Source: a virus. From it: 36,836 nucleotides of DNA. The stretch covers positions 1-36,836 of the IMG/VR virus record IMGVR_UViG_3300036885_000544; one strand, written 5' to 3'. The notes under the pieces were generated by a model. The model was given only the letters and a program-made list of their open reading frames with translations. It ran no database searches and was not told the DNA's origin. Position numbers and translations under genes: made by a program. This document shows, piece by piece, positions 14,816 to 23,579 of this stretch. Numbering within the stretch: position 1 is the stretch's first letter; every line of letters begins with the position of its first letter.

Positions 14816-15709
14816 ATGGCACAAGACACCTCCGCAACAAAGATCAAAGCCGGACATAAATACGGGCGAGTTCAGCGATACGAAACCCTATCCAAACAAC
14901 AAAAACATGTCCTAAAAGATTTGGAAAAATCTGCCAGGCCTGGGAAATTCAAAATGCCTGAGACCATGAGGCAGGGTTTGGATTTCCTGCAAAGAGGGAT
15001 AACGCAAGGGCCGCAAGTTTCTCCTATGGAACAAGCTGGTGGGGGCTTTTTACAGAATTTGCTCTCTCGTACTCCTGAGCAACAATATCAAACATTCGCT
15101 CAGCCCTTTATGAGACAATTTAGAGAACAAACTATTCCTGAATTAGCGGAGAGGTTTACCGCTATGGGAGGCCAACGATCTTCTGCCTTTCAACAGGCCT
15201 TGGGCGCTGCGGGAGCAGGTTTGTCGGAAAATCTTGCATCATTGAAGGGTAATTTGATCAATCAATTGCTCGGGCAGCAGATACAGGGCGCCAATGTTGG
15301 GCTGGGATATGCTCAAATGCCAGGTCAACGATTCAATCAGCAAATGCAAGCAGCACAAATGGGGATAAATTCCAGCCTGCTGCCAGAAGAAATACAGAAT
15401 CGACAGAGAATGGCGATTCTTAACACACAGCCATGGGGATCTACTATGGTGGCGCCACAAGAACGAGATAAGGGATTTTGGGGAACATTTGGACCACAGG
15501 CTGCTGGGGCTTTAGGCGGAGCTGCATTTGGATCTATGTTTGGCTCACCAAGCGATGCATTAAAAGGAGCGCTAGGTGGCGCACAAATTGGATTGGGTGC
15601 GATGTCGGGAAATCCTTGGTTAATGGCGTCTGGTTTTAATTCTTTCGGCGGTGGAGGTGGTGGTACGCAAAGATCGTACGAATCCCCACAAATGGCTGGT
15701 GGATTCTAA
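14816..15709 (+). CDS. Internal virion (ejection-type) protein
   Basis: This encodes 297 residues. A glutamine-rich helical middle contains TIPELAERFTAMGGQRSSAF and GLSENLASLKGNL, a pattern I associate with injected proteins of podoviruses. Near the C terminus a glycine-zipper stretch (about 230-265, GALGGAAFGSMFG and repeats) could insert into membrane. The tail is glycine rich. It opens a three-gene set after the tail genes, the place of P22 gp7/gp20/gp16 equivalents. A role in passing DNA through the cell envelope is inferred. Confidence 0.65.
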   Translation: MAQDTSATKIKAGHKYGRVQRYETLSKQQKHVLKDLEKSARPGKFKMPETMRQGLDFLQRGITQGPQVSPMEQAGGGFLQNLLSRTPEQQYQTFAQPFMRQFREQTIPELAERFTAMGGQRSSAFQQALGAAGAGLSENLASLKGNLINQLLGQQIQGANVGLGYAQMPGQRFNQQMQAAQMGINSSLLPEEIQNRQRMAILNTQPWGSTMVAPQERDKGFWGTFGPQAAGALGGAAFGSMFGSPSDALKGALGGAQIGLGAMSGNPWLMASGFNSFGGGGGGTQRSYESPQMAGGF

Positions 15710-15725
15710 TTTATAGGAAATTAAT

Positions 15726-17132
15726 ATGTCAATTCAATTTATACCGCCAGAATACACGCGGCGCCCACAAAGCACGAGTAGCAAGGTAGGACAGAAATTA
15801 GGGGAACTTGCTGAAGGGGCGAGCAAGCTTTATCTGCAGAAGAAGATTGAGGGGTATTTTGATCGTCAAAAATCAGATGCATTTGCAGAAAAACTTGGAG
15901 AAATGACTGGTCATAAAGAATGGATCGAACCGTTAAAGGCTTTAGGAAATACAAAAGATCAATTATTGGCAGTAAAAGAAATAATGATGGAATTGGGAGC
16001 TCCGAATGATCCATTTTTTCGTGGCTCAACGGAAACTCCTAAACAACCTTCTCAAGATCAAAATCTTCCATCTGAACAAAACATAAAATCTGATTTGGGC
16101 ATGCCATCGCCTGAATTCAATCCTTTATTGCAAATGCAATATCAACCAGGAGCTCAACAAGCCGCCGGAAATGCTCCAATCAATCAACAACCTACAGTCT
16201 CCCAACCGGCTATTGCTCCAACTAATGCGCCGCAAACGATATTACCAACGATCGAGCCTAAACCTTCGGAAGAAGAGTTTCTTCGACGGTATAATTCTGC
16301 TCCTAAATCCCAACGGCCGGGGATTTTAAGTGCTTATAATGCTGCCAAAAATTCTAACCTCAAATCTATTGAAGTCTACAATAAGGGTGTCAAAGAAAAG
16401 ACAAGAATTGCTGAGAAAATTTCTGAAGAAGGACGAACTAATAGTGGAAAGTTCATGCAAGCATTAGATAAGGAAAACGAACAACTAATTATTGCAGACA
16501 ATGCGATTCAACAGGCAGAAAATGCTGTAAAAACTGGTGATGTATCAAGCTTACGAAACATCGCAGCAAATGCCTTTCATATGCCATGGATGCAGACTGC
16601 ATCGGCAGCACAATTTGCATACGGCATCAAAACAGCATACGTTAATGCCTTAGGTAAGTTTACTAGACCAAACATGTTTCTTGAACAATATTATTCCAAT
16701 GTTTATCCCAGTATAGGTAAAACAACTGAAGCTAACATGGCAACTATTCAGCCTATAAAATATGAAAACGCTTTGAATAGACATAAACAAGAGTTTGCCA
16801 GAAGAAAAGCTGATGAATACGAAGAAAAGCTTGGTTATATTCCAGGAAAGATTTCCAGAGAGACAAACAATGAGTTGATACGATTCTCCAAACTATTAAA
16901 TAAGCAGATGGCATACAATGTCCAGGAAATTCATGAAAATGAACTCTCTGATTACCAACTTAGGGCTATAGAAAAGGCATACGTTGAGCAAGTCCCGTTG
17001 ACATTACGAATGTATAGAATTCTATTGGACAAGAACGATGGTAATGAATCCAAAGCGTTAGGAGAAGCCAAAAAAATGGGATATGATGTAAATATCCCCG
17101 ATCAAATCCTTGAACATGAGTATATGAAATGA
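15726..17132 (+). CDS. Internal virion protein
   Basis: This encodes 468 residues. The N terminus carries a helical segment (about 20-80), then a proline/glutamine-rich flexible region (100-180), then long helices rich in E, K, N and A to the end. There is no signal peptide. Large, mostly helical, low-cysteine proteins in this position are usually packed in the head and ejected with DNA. It overlaps the next gene by 4 bases. The assignment rests on composition and place. Confidence 0.6.
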   Translation: MSIQFIPPEYTRRPQSTSSKVGQKLGELAEGASKLYLQKKIEGYFDRQKSDAFAEKLGEMTGHKEWIEPLKALGNTKDQLLAVKEIMMELGAPNDPFFRGSTETPKQPSQDQNLPSEQNIKSDLGMPSPEFNPLLQMQYQPGAQQAAGNAPINQQPTVSQPAIAPTNAPQTILPTIEPKPSEEEFLRRYNSAPKSQRPGILSAYNAAKNSNLKSIEVYNKGVKEKTRIAEKISEEGRTNSGKFMQALDKENEQLIIADNAIQQAENAVKTGDVSSLRNIAANAFHMPWMQTASAAQFAYGIKTAYVNALGKFTRPNMFLEQYYSNVYPSIGKTTEANMATIQPIKYENALNRHKQEFARRKADEYEEKLGYIPGKISRETNNELIRFSKLLNKQMAYNVQEIHENELSDYQLRAIEKAYVEQVPLTLRMYRILLDKNDGNESKALGEAKKMGYDVNIPDQILEHEYMK

Positions 17133-18814
17133 GCGCCTATTCAAGAGTTATAGCAAAAAGCGATCTGTCGAACCAAGATTTTGAATCACCAATCGATCAA
17201 ACTGGATATGGACGAGTAATAAGTACGCCAGAAGGCCAAATGGCTGCAAACGCTCAACCAAGGCAGCAAGAAGAAGGAATGATGAAGAGCGGATTGCGCA
17301 CAGTGCTACAGATACCAAAAGGCCTGGCGGCATCAGCCACTCCCGTTACTCAAACGTTACTTAACGTTTCCGCTGGGAGCGCCAAAAGAGAAACATTGAA
17401 CGAACTTGAAGATCTCAAAGATCGTGGCCTTATCACACCTGAGAAATATCAAGAATCGATCAAAAAAGTTGAGAAACAGCAGCCCGAAACCTTCTCGCCA
17501 ACGCTCGAAAATCTTTCTAAATTGATCGAACATGTCACTGGATTGCCAATGGAAGCCAAGACGAAGTTTCAAAAAGATTTGAATTTACTGGCTAATGCTT
17601 ATGGTTTTTCTGATCCCACGAAATCTATTGCAACTCGTTTGTTGACGGCTGGAACTGCTCCTGCCTTATCTGAAGCTCAACAAGCCATGGGCGTTCCAGA
17701 ATCTGTGGCAGAAAACATTTCTCTTTTGGGACCTAATGTTGCAAAAGGTGCAGTGGAAAAGGTTGGAAGACCTCAGAAACCATCAGGTTTGACAACACGA
17801 GGCTACGAGTCGCTTGAAAAACCTAGATCTGTAACTCCAGGAAAACTGGCACATGTTCACGAAAAAGTTGAAAATGAATTTAAAGAAATAAGTAACGAGA
17901 TTTTTAAGGGCAATCAAACTGCGACAGAAATGTCCGAAGACTTTCCAGGATTTCAAAAGAAATTGACGGAAGGATTTAAAAAGGTTGAGAATTTGGCCAA
18001 GAATATACCCGGCAGAATCTCTGGTGGAAAGTTGGCGACAAAAATTCTACAAACTTCATCTCGAAGGAATCGTAAGGGCATAATACCTAGTGAATACGAA
18101 AAAAAGCATGGCGAGTTAATAACACAAAAGATGCAGGATATACCCTATAATGAAGAATATGATACAAGCAAACTACTAGATCAATATAGAAAAGGGAATA
18201 CAGAGCTTGGTGAATATCTTGTGCCAGGCGAATCAACTGCAGCAAATAAAGCAAAACGAGATGCATTATTGGATGTCAATGACGCGATAGAAAGCGTTTT
18301 TGAGGATATGCATCCAAAATCAGAATTCACAGAATTATTCAAAAAAACCAATAAAGCTAATCATGATAAATTTAACATCATAGATATAAACGATTTCATC
18401 AAAGATGTCTCTGATGGAAAAATTGATTACAAATTAGCTAAGAAATATTTTGATGATCCTTCGGCTGTTGGCATTTCCTGGAAAATAAAAAATACATTTG
18501 GCAATGATGCGCAAGAAGATTTTTCCCAATTGTTAACCGATCTTATTTCTACAGAAAAAGGAATGGCGAATTTGAAGCCAACGACGAAAGAGATAAGTGA
18601 ATTGAAAGACGTCATTGATCTTGCTTCGCCTCGTTCATGGTGGAAATGGATAAAAAATACTAGAAACACTCTTTTGGATAAACCAGCTATCATGGTCGAA
18701 TGGAGTCAAGGGATTAAGGACTTGAAGCATAACCATATAGAAAAAGGCATAAATGAGTTAAAAAAGGTTAAAGAAAAATTGATAGCAAGTTCATTTGAAG
18801 AACCGAAAAAATAG
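17129..18814 (+). CDS. Large internal virion protein
   Basis: This encodes 561 residues, helical and lysine/glutamate rich, with a small-residue hydrophobic stretch near 60-85 (GLAASATPVTQTLLNVSAGS) and another near 170-200 that could interact with membrane. No lysozyme or transglycosylase motif is visible. It is the last gene of the left virion block, ending 2 bases before the convergent minus-strand genes with no clear terminator between. Probably ejected with DNA, by analogy. Confidence 0.6.
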   Translation: MSAYSRVIAKSDLSNQDFESPIDQTGYGRVISTPEGQMAANAQPRQQEEGMMKSGLRTVLQIPKGLAASATPVTQTLLNVSAGSAKRETLNELEDLKDRGLITPEKYQESIKKVEKQQPETFSPTLENLSKLIEHVTGLPMEAKTKFQKDLNLLANAYGFSDPTKSIATRLLTAGTAPALSEAQQAMGVPESVAENISLLGPNVAKGAVEKVGRPQKPSGLTTRGYESLEKPRSVTPGKLAHVHEKVENEFKEISNEIFKGNQTATEMSEDFPGFQKKLTEGFKKVENLAKNIPGRISGGKLATKILQTSSRRNRKGIIPSEYEKKHGELITQKMQDIPYNEEYDTSKLLDQYRKGNTELGEYLVPGESTAANKAKRDALLDVNDAIESVFEDMHPKSEFTELFKKTNKANHDKFNIIDINDFIKDVSDGKIDYKLAKKYFDDPSAVGISWKIKNTFGNDAQEDFSQLLTDLISTEKGMANLKPTTKEISELKDVIDLASPRSWWKWIKNTRNTLLDKPAIMVEWSQGIKDLKHNHIEKGINELKKVKEKLIASSFEEPKK

Positions 18815-18816
18815 GT

Positions 18817-18951
18817 TTATTTAAAATCCCAGTCAAAAATTCCTTTGTATGCACTATATAAAATGGCGAAAATATATGGGAATATGCCGAAGAAGGCATA
18901 AATAGAGACGCCAATTATTATATAGGACAAGAATCCAGTTAAAATAGACAT
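18817..18951 (-). CDS. Tiny membrane protein
   Basis: This encodes 44 residues from the ATG at 18951, chosen because GAGGAG lies just upstream; a longer frame has no site. Almost the whole chain is hydrophobic (about residues 4-38), enough for one long or two short membrane segments, ending in a charged tail. It is the last gene of a four-gene islet. It could be a holin-like or membrane-modifying protein, but nothing specific shows this. Confidence 0.65.
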   Translation of the reverse strand: MSILTGFLSYIIIGVSIYAFFGIFPYIFAILYSAYKGIFDWDFK

Positions 18952-18952
18952 A

Positions 18953-19171
18953 TTATTTCTCCTCAGCCATCTTCTTTCTTTCCTCGATAGCGCAGAGTCT
19001 ACCATGAAAATCTCTCATCTCAATATAGGTCTCTTGATGCATGGACGACAGCAATTCCTCTAATCGTCTGGCGTCGGCTCGTCCTTCTGACCTAGACCAA
19101 AAGAACATACCGCATATGGTGACCATAATTACTACCAGCTCTAGCACCTGAACCTTAATTTCTTCTTTCAT
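18953..19171 (-). CDS. Membrane-anchored coiled-coil protein (paralogue 1)
   Basis: This encodes 72 residues: a short charged start, a membrane segment (about 8-25) and a charged helix ending in DFHGRLCAIEERKKMAEEK. The C terminus is shared with the next gene, showing they are copies. The final codons also supply GAGGAG for the downstream start. The one-span-plus-coiled-coil plan is that of many small phage membrane proteins, including inner-membrane spanins, although this one is short for a spanin. Confidence 0.7.
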   Translation of the reverse strand: MKEEIKVQVLELVVIMVTICGMFFWSRSEGRADARRLEELLSSMHQETYIEMRDFHGRLCAIEERKKMAEEK

Positions 19172-19174
19172 CGC

Positions 19175-19399
19175 CTATTTCCCCTCAGCTAACTTTTTTC
19201 TCTCTTCAATGGCACAAAGCCTACCATGGAAGTCCTTCATTTCCTGAGCAATGGCGTCGATTTTTTTGTCAGTATGAAGGTAAAGGGTAGTCATTTCGTC
19301 CCTCATTTCCTGCATGGCCTTTTTGTTTGATGCGATACAGGCATAAATGAGGCCGATGTTTGCTGACACAATCGTGATTACAGAATAATCAATGTGCAT
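19175..19399 (-). CDS. Membrane-anchored coiled-coil protein (paralogue 2)
   Basis: This encodes 74 residues: a hydrophobic N-terminal segment (about 5-24), a polar helix, and the C-terminal DFHGRLCAIEERKKLAEGK that matches the neighbour at 14 residues in a row. The DNA of that block differs at many third positions, so the protein motif has been kept by selection. The end of the gene provides GAGGGG for the next start. Function unknown. Confidence 0.7.
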   Translation of the reverse strand: MHIDYSVITIVSANIGLIYACIASNKKAMQEMRDEMTTLYLHTDKKIDAIAQEMKDFHGRLCAIEERKKLAEGK

Positions 19400-19464
19400 T
19401 TATCGCTCCTTATTTCTAAGAATCAACGATAGCTTAAGGACCACTTAAGCGCAACAAGAATTTA

Positions 19465-19641
19465 TCAGCCCGAAACCTTCTCGATCTTTTTGCTGAGCAT
19501 CCTGATTTCTAGCTCGGTCATCCTCCTATGCTCTCTAAACTCCCTTTCCTCCTCGTGACAAAACCCCTTGAGAAAACAATATCCCCCATAAACACACCCT
19601 ATGTTCGCTGCAATGATGAGTAAAAATAATGATGAATCCAT
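19465..19641 (-). CDS. Small membrane-anchored protein
   Basis: This encodes 58 residues (starts MDSSLFLLIIAAN) with AGGAG upstream. One membrane segment (about 4-25) is followed by a highly charged helix rich in E, R and K. It has the same design as the two following minus-strand proteins but lacks their shared C-terminal motif. It is the promoter-proximal gene of this islet, opposite the fibre operon. Confidence 0.6.
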   Translation of the reverse strand: MDSSLFLLIIAANIGCVYGGYCFLKGFCHEEEREFREHRRMTELEIRMLSKKIEKVSG

Positions 19642-19692
19642 AAAATTTTGTCTCCTATTTCCATGTCTTTACGATACAGCAATAAAATATTT

Positions 19693-19721
19693 TTGACACA
19701 TCTTCGCATAAATGTTATTGT
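19693..19721 (+). promoter_or_regulatory. Promoter of the fibre operon
   Basis: A perfect TTGACA (19693-19698), a 17-base spacer, then TATTGT (19716-19721) followed by AAAGG. The leader then carries a small hairpin, CCCTC-GTTT-GAGGG (19741-19754), just before the ribosome binding site, which may stabilise the 5' end. Confidence 0.75.
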
Positions 19722-19772
19722 AAAGGAAATTTACCAAACCCCCTCGTTTGAGGGATAATAATAGGAGAAGGT

Positions 19773-20471
19773 ATGGCACGACATCTTAATCCCCAGGGCG
19801 AATCGCTTTATGGGCTTCCACAACCAATAGCAAATCAATTTCCAACCCCAATTCCAGCTAGGAGAGATCCCTCGACGTCTGATACGGGGTACATCATCGG
19901 GCAGGTTTGGGTGAATAAAGTCGCTGGCACCGTATGGGCCTTGGCGTCGAATAGTGGGGGAGTAGCCACCTGGCTGAGCCTTGGAGGCAGTTTAACTCCT
20001 ACTGTTGCGACGATCACCGCCACAACGTTCATCACTGCGACTGTTGGCACGTCGACCACGCTTAATGGGAATACCTGGGCCGCTGTTGGTACGAATGCCG
20101 CCATCAACCTTGTCCTAACGCCAAAGGGCACAGGAAATGTCACTGTCACCTCAGGGGATCTTGCGCTGAGTAATGGAAATGCTTTAATAAGCACAGCTGG
20201 CAAGGGCCTTGAAATCAAAGAGGGCGCTGGGGGAAGGATGGGGACATCTACTCTTATCGGCGGTGCGAAATCTATCGCAATCGCCTCTGTAGATGCATCT
20301 ACGAGGGTATTTCTCTCTCGATGTGGTCTTAATGCCTCGCCCGCTCTTGGTCATCTGATTTCTGACGTCTCTGTTCCAGGAACGCTGACGGTCACATCCT
20401 ATGACGCAACAGGCGTTGCAGTAGCCACAGATGTTTCGCAATTCAATTATCTCTGTGTAGAAGCTCTCTAA
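19773..20471 (+). CDS. Tail fibre-like protein
   Basis: This encodes 232 residues. An N-terminal module (about 1-72) has the pattern Y-x-x-G-x-x-W-x-N followed by a W-x-x-x-GG end, shared with the protein at 23580. A repetitive threonine/valine/alanine-rich beta stalk follows, and a C-terminal beta domain ends in FNYLCVEAL. This is the plan of slender attachment fibres. It is the first gene after a strong promoter. The module likely binds the tail hub. Confidence 0.7.
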   Translation: MARHLNPQGESLYGLPQPIANQFPTPIPARRDPSTSDTGYIIGQVWVNKVAGTVWALASNSGGVATWLSLGGSLTPTVATITATTFITATVGTSTTLNGNTWAAVGTNAAINLVLTPKGTGNVTVTSGDLALSNGNALISTAGKGLEIKEGAGGRMGTSTLIGGAKSIAIASVDASTRVFLSRCGLNASPALGHLISDVSVPGTLTVTSYDATGVAVATDVSQFNYLCVEAL

Positions 20472-20486
20472 CATTAAGGAGAAAAA

Positions 20487-20819
20487 ATGAGCTCATTAAG
20501 TGTTAGAGTTTTCTACGAAACTCTTAGATCAATTGACTCAGCTACATTCACAGGGTCGTATCAAGCTCTTGGTACGCCCCTTGCTCACAATCCTTTTTTG
20601 ATAAAAGTTGTTAATACTTCGACTGTGCCTGTCACAGTTTCGATTAATGGAACAACAGACCATGACATATGTCCAGCTGGATCATTTTTCCTTTATGACG
20701 AAACTGCAAATGCATCCCGTGAAGGTGGATTAACAGTTGCGAAGGGCACACAAGTTTGGGTGAAAGGGGCTGCAGGCGTAGGCACAGTCTATCTCGTCGC
20801 CCAATATGCAGGAGGCTAA
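20487..20819 (+). CDS. Small beta-structured virion protein
   Basis: This encodes 110 residues, all beta-type composition, with FLIKVVNTSTVPVTVSINGT and CPAGSFFLYDE in the middle and YLVAQYAGG at the end. Proteins of this pattern in fibre operons are often trimeric fibre tips or head decoration. AGGAG precedes the start. It ends 3 bases before the next gene. Confidence 0.65.
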   Translation: MSSLSVRVFYETLRSIDSATFTGSYQALGTPLAHNPFLIKVVNTSTVPVTVSINGTTDHDICPAGSFFLYDETANASREGGLTVAKGTQVWVKGAAGVGTVYLVAQYAGG

Positions 20820-20822
20820 GAC

Positions 20823-21338
20823 ATGTCACAAGCAGGACTTATAAATTCGTCTGGTTCTCCAGTAGTTCCAACAGTCTATGATGCAGATGTAGGAAGCGCT
20901 ACACCCGCTGCGAACGTTCTGAATATCGTCGGACTAAACGGGGTAACAACATTTGCATCAGGTAATACAGTCACCGTCACCCTTTCAGAACCTAAAATAA
21001 CAGGCACGGGAACGACCATAGGGGCTGTAACTGGGAATATCATCACCATCCCACTTGGCGCCACACCTGGGGTTTACACGTTTGACGCCCAGATCGCAGG
21101 ATTTGACGCCGCCAACAACCTTGGCATTGGTTACACGCTGGTGGGCTCGGTTAGGACGACTGGCGCTGCCGCAGTCTTAATTCCTGGACAGGAATTAGAT
21201 CAATTCGAGGAGGCAGCATTGGTCGCTGCTGATGCAGAGATCGCAGTCGCAGCAAACACCGCCATCTTTAGAGTAACGGGAGTAGCGGCCCATACGATCG
21301 ACTGGAAAGTTGTCACTGAATATGTATTTGTAGGTTAG
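20823..21338 (+). CDS. Fibre-associated structural protein
   Basis: This encodes 171 residues, with a repetitive G/T/V/A stalk-like N half and a C-terminal domain of alternating hydrophobic residues (IAVAANTAIFRVTGVAAHTI) ending in TEYVFVG. It sits between two fibre genes and is probably part of the same appendage. No catalytic residues are recognisable. Confidence 0.65.
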   Translation: MSQAGLINSSGSPVVPTVYDADVGSATPAANVLNIVGLNGVTTFASGNTVTVTLSEPKITGTGTTIGAVTGNIITIPLGATPGVYTFDAQIAGFDAANNLGIGYTLVGSVRTTGAAAVLIPGQELDQFEEAALVAADAEIAVAANTAIFRVTGVAAHTIDWKVVTEYVFVG

Positions 21339-21346
21339 GAGAAATT

Positions 21347-23569
21347 ATGCCCGCACAATCTGGTTTCGCAAATGATGTCATGTACGCCCAAAATGTTCGA
21401 TTCGATGGGGCTTCACATCCTGGGCAGGTTACCACAGATGGTCAATTGTTGATTGGAGCGACCGTTTCGCCCAACATTAGGGTGGGGACATTGTCCTCAA
21501 CAGATGGTAGTGTCGTTATTACCCCAGGCGCTGGAACGATTGACCTATCTGCAGCCGGCGTCAACGTACCAGAAGATCAAATCTTTTATGTTGGGAAGCA
21601 TGGTAATAACGCTAATGCAGGAACGAATATCAATACATCCGTATTGACATTCGGACAAGCATTGACTCTGGCCACTGCTGCTACTCCTTCTTCAACAAAT
21701 CGTTACGCGATTGTTTGCCTTGATGATGGAATTTATACAGAAAATCTTGTTTCTGTTCAATATGTTGACATTTACGCCCCCAATGCAAAAATCGTCGGAC
21801 AGATCCAAATTACTGATGATGTGCATATTCATTTGAGAGCACAAGATGTGGCCACAGGGCTCATTGGTGCTTACAAAAACTCTGGAACTGGGACGGCCAC
21901 ATATGACGTCGAAGATTTGACCTTGGCAGGAAGTGGAATTGGTATTTTGTCTCATTCTGGAAAACTCAATGTAAAATTCAAAACCTTGACTGTTGTAGAT
22001 GGAACAGGGATTGGGGATGTGACACTTACTCAAGCCGATGTTAATATCTCTGGCGGCGATATCTATATCACAGGCACGGGCAATGGAATAGCAAGAAATA
22101 GTAATGGATTTACTCTTGGACACGTTAATCGAATAATTAATCAAGGAGCAGGAGCCGGAAAGGCGTTTAATTTACCACGAGGTGATGGAGTATATATGTC
22201 TGTTGACTATATACATACAACAGATGCCTTGGTATTAAATTCAGACTTTTCTCCGCCATCATCTCTTTATCTTTATGCAGGATTTGTAAAAGGCGATGCA
22301 ATTGCGTATAATGTCGTAGATGCTAATTTATGGCTTTCTTATTTTCAATTGAGTGGAACGAGGTCTGATCCTAGTCTAGCAGCTTCAATCGCGCTTTCTG
22401 TTCCTCCTTTTGGTCCCCTTGTGGATGGACAACTTATAATTGGGGCCGGAGTTGGTTACAATGATCCACAAACAGGTAATTTGTTGAATGGAAATAACAT
22501 AAATATATCAAATGGTGCTGGTTCGATTACAGTTAATGTTACAGACAATATAAGCCTGCCCGCTTCTAATACCACGGCTACACAAGGTTTTATAAATTTA
22601 GGCACAGAACGATTTATTCATAACTATGGCGCAGGAGGAAATGCATCAGAGAATACTTTTGTTGGAAACAATGCCGGCAATTCAACACTTACAGGAACTG
22701 GCACAACAGGCATTGGGGGATACTCACTCTGGCAGGTAACGTCTGGAACGGCCAATACTTCTGTTGGTTATCATTCGATGTTGGGTTTATTGACTGGAAG
22801 CTATAACACAGCAATGGGTTGGTTTTCTTCAACTGCATTGACATCTGGAGATCAAAATACAGCGCTCGGCTTTCAATCTTTAGTCAATAATCAGACGGGA
22901 AGTTACAATACCTCGATTGGTTCAGGCGCTTCTAGTGCTTACACAACGTCCGAATCGTCAAATATAACGATTGGAAGCTCTGGCGTTGCAGCAGAAAGCA
23001 ATACAATTCGTATTGGAACTCAAGGATCTGGCGCAGGGCAACAAAACGCTTGTTACGTCGCGGGTATTAATGGAGTAACAATTGCTTCACCTAATCTTGT
23101 TACCATTAATACATCGACTAATCAATTGGGTTCACAATCACTATCCAGTCTATCTGTGCAATTAGCAAAAATTACTCTTACCTCTGCTCAAATAAAAGGA
23201 CTTTCCGTTTCTCCAGTAACACTTGTTCCGGCCCAAGGAGCAAACACAATCATCGTTCCTGTCAATGCTTCAGCAATTTATTCATATGGCGGAAATAACC
23301 CATTTACAGGAGGAAATACTGTAGAATTATGGTTTGCTTCTTCAGGTCAGGAAATCGTGGCAAATTTGATGAACATATCTGCAATGCAGGGAACGGCAAA
23401 TGCATATTCATATAATGCATTTAATGCAATTGGCGCACAATCTCAAGCTTCTGGCCAACTTGATAATTTAGATGTTCTTGTAGTCGCGCCAACTACCGCG
23501 TATACTGGAAATGCTTCTGACGACAATACTTTAACTATTAACTTTGCGTATTATGTAATTCACCTTTGA
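21347..23569 (+). CDS. Large tail fibre / adhesin with beta-helix and YadA-like repeats
   Basis: This encodes 740 residues. An N-terminal linker (1-80) is followed by a region of short repeating strands (about 80-350, starting FYVGKHGNNANAGTN) typical of a right-handed beta-helix. Then come head-type repeats of the trimeric adhesin class (about 435-545, four copies of N-T-x-x-G: NTSVG, NTAMG, NTALG, NTSIG), and a C-terminal beta domain (600-740). Phage fibres of this kind bind host surface sugars or proteins. The repeats resemble bacterial YadA heads, so exchange with host adhesins is possible. Confidence 0.75.
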   Translation: MPAQSGFANDVMYAQNVRFDGASHPGQVTTDGQLLIGATVSPNIRVGTLSSTDGSVVITPGAGTIDLSAAGVNVPEDQIFYVGKHGNNANAGTNINTSVLTFGQALTLATAATPSSTNRYAIVCLDDGIYTENLVSVQYVDIYAPNAKIVGQIQITDDVHIHLRAQDVATGLIGAYKNSGTGTATYDVEDLTLAGSGIGILSHSGKLNVKFKTLTVVDGTGIGDVTLTQADVNISGGDIYITGTGNGIARNSNGFTLGHVNRIINQGAGAGKAFNLPRGDGVYMSVDYIHTTDALVLNSDFSPPSSLYLYAGFVKGDAIAYNVVDANLWLSYFQLSGTRSDPSLAASIALSVPPFGPLVDGQLIIGAGVGYNDPQTGNLLNGNNINISNGAGSITVNVTDNISLPASNTTATQGFINLGTERFIHNYGAGGNASENTFVGNNAGNSTLTGTGTTGIGGYSLWQVTSGTANTSVGYHSMLGLLTGSYNTAMGWFSSTALTSGDQNTALGFQSLVNNQTGSYNTSIGSGASSAYTTSESSNITIGSSGVAAESNTIRIGTQGSGAGQQNACYVAGINGVTIASPNLVTINTSTNQLGSQSLSSLSVQLAKITLTSAQIKGLSVSPVTLVPAQGANTIIVPVNASAIYSYGGNNPFTGGNTVELWFASSGQEIVANLMNISAMQGTANAYSYNAFNAIGAQSQASGQLDNLDVLVVAPTTAYTGNASDDNTLTINFAYYVIHL

Positions 23570-23579
23570 GAAGATTTTT

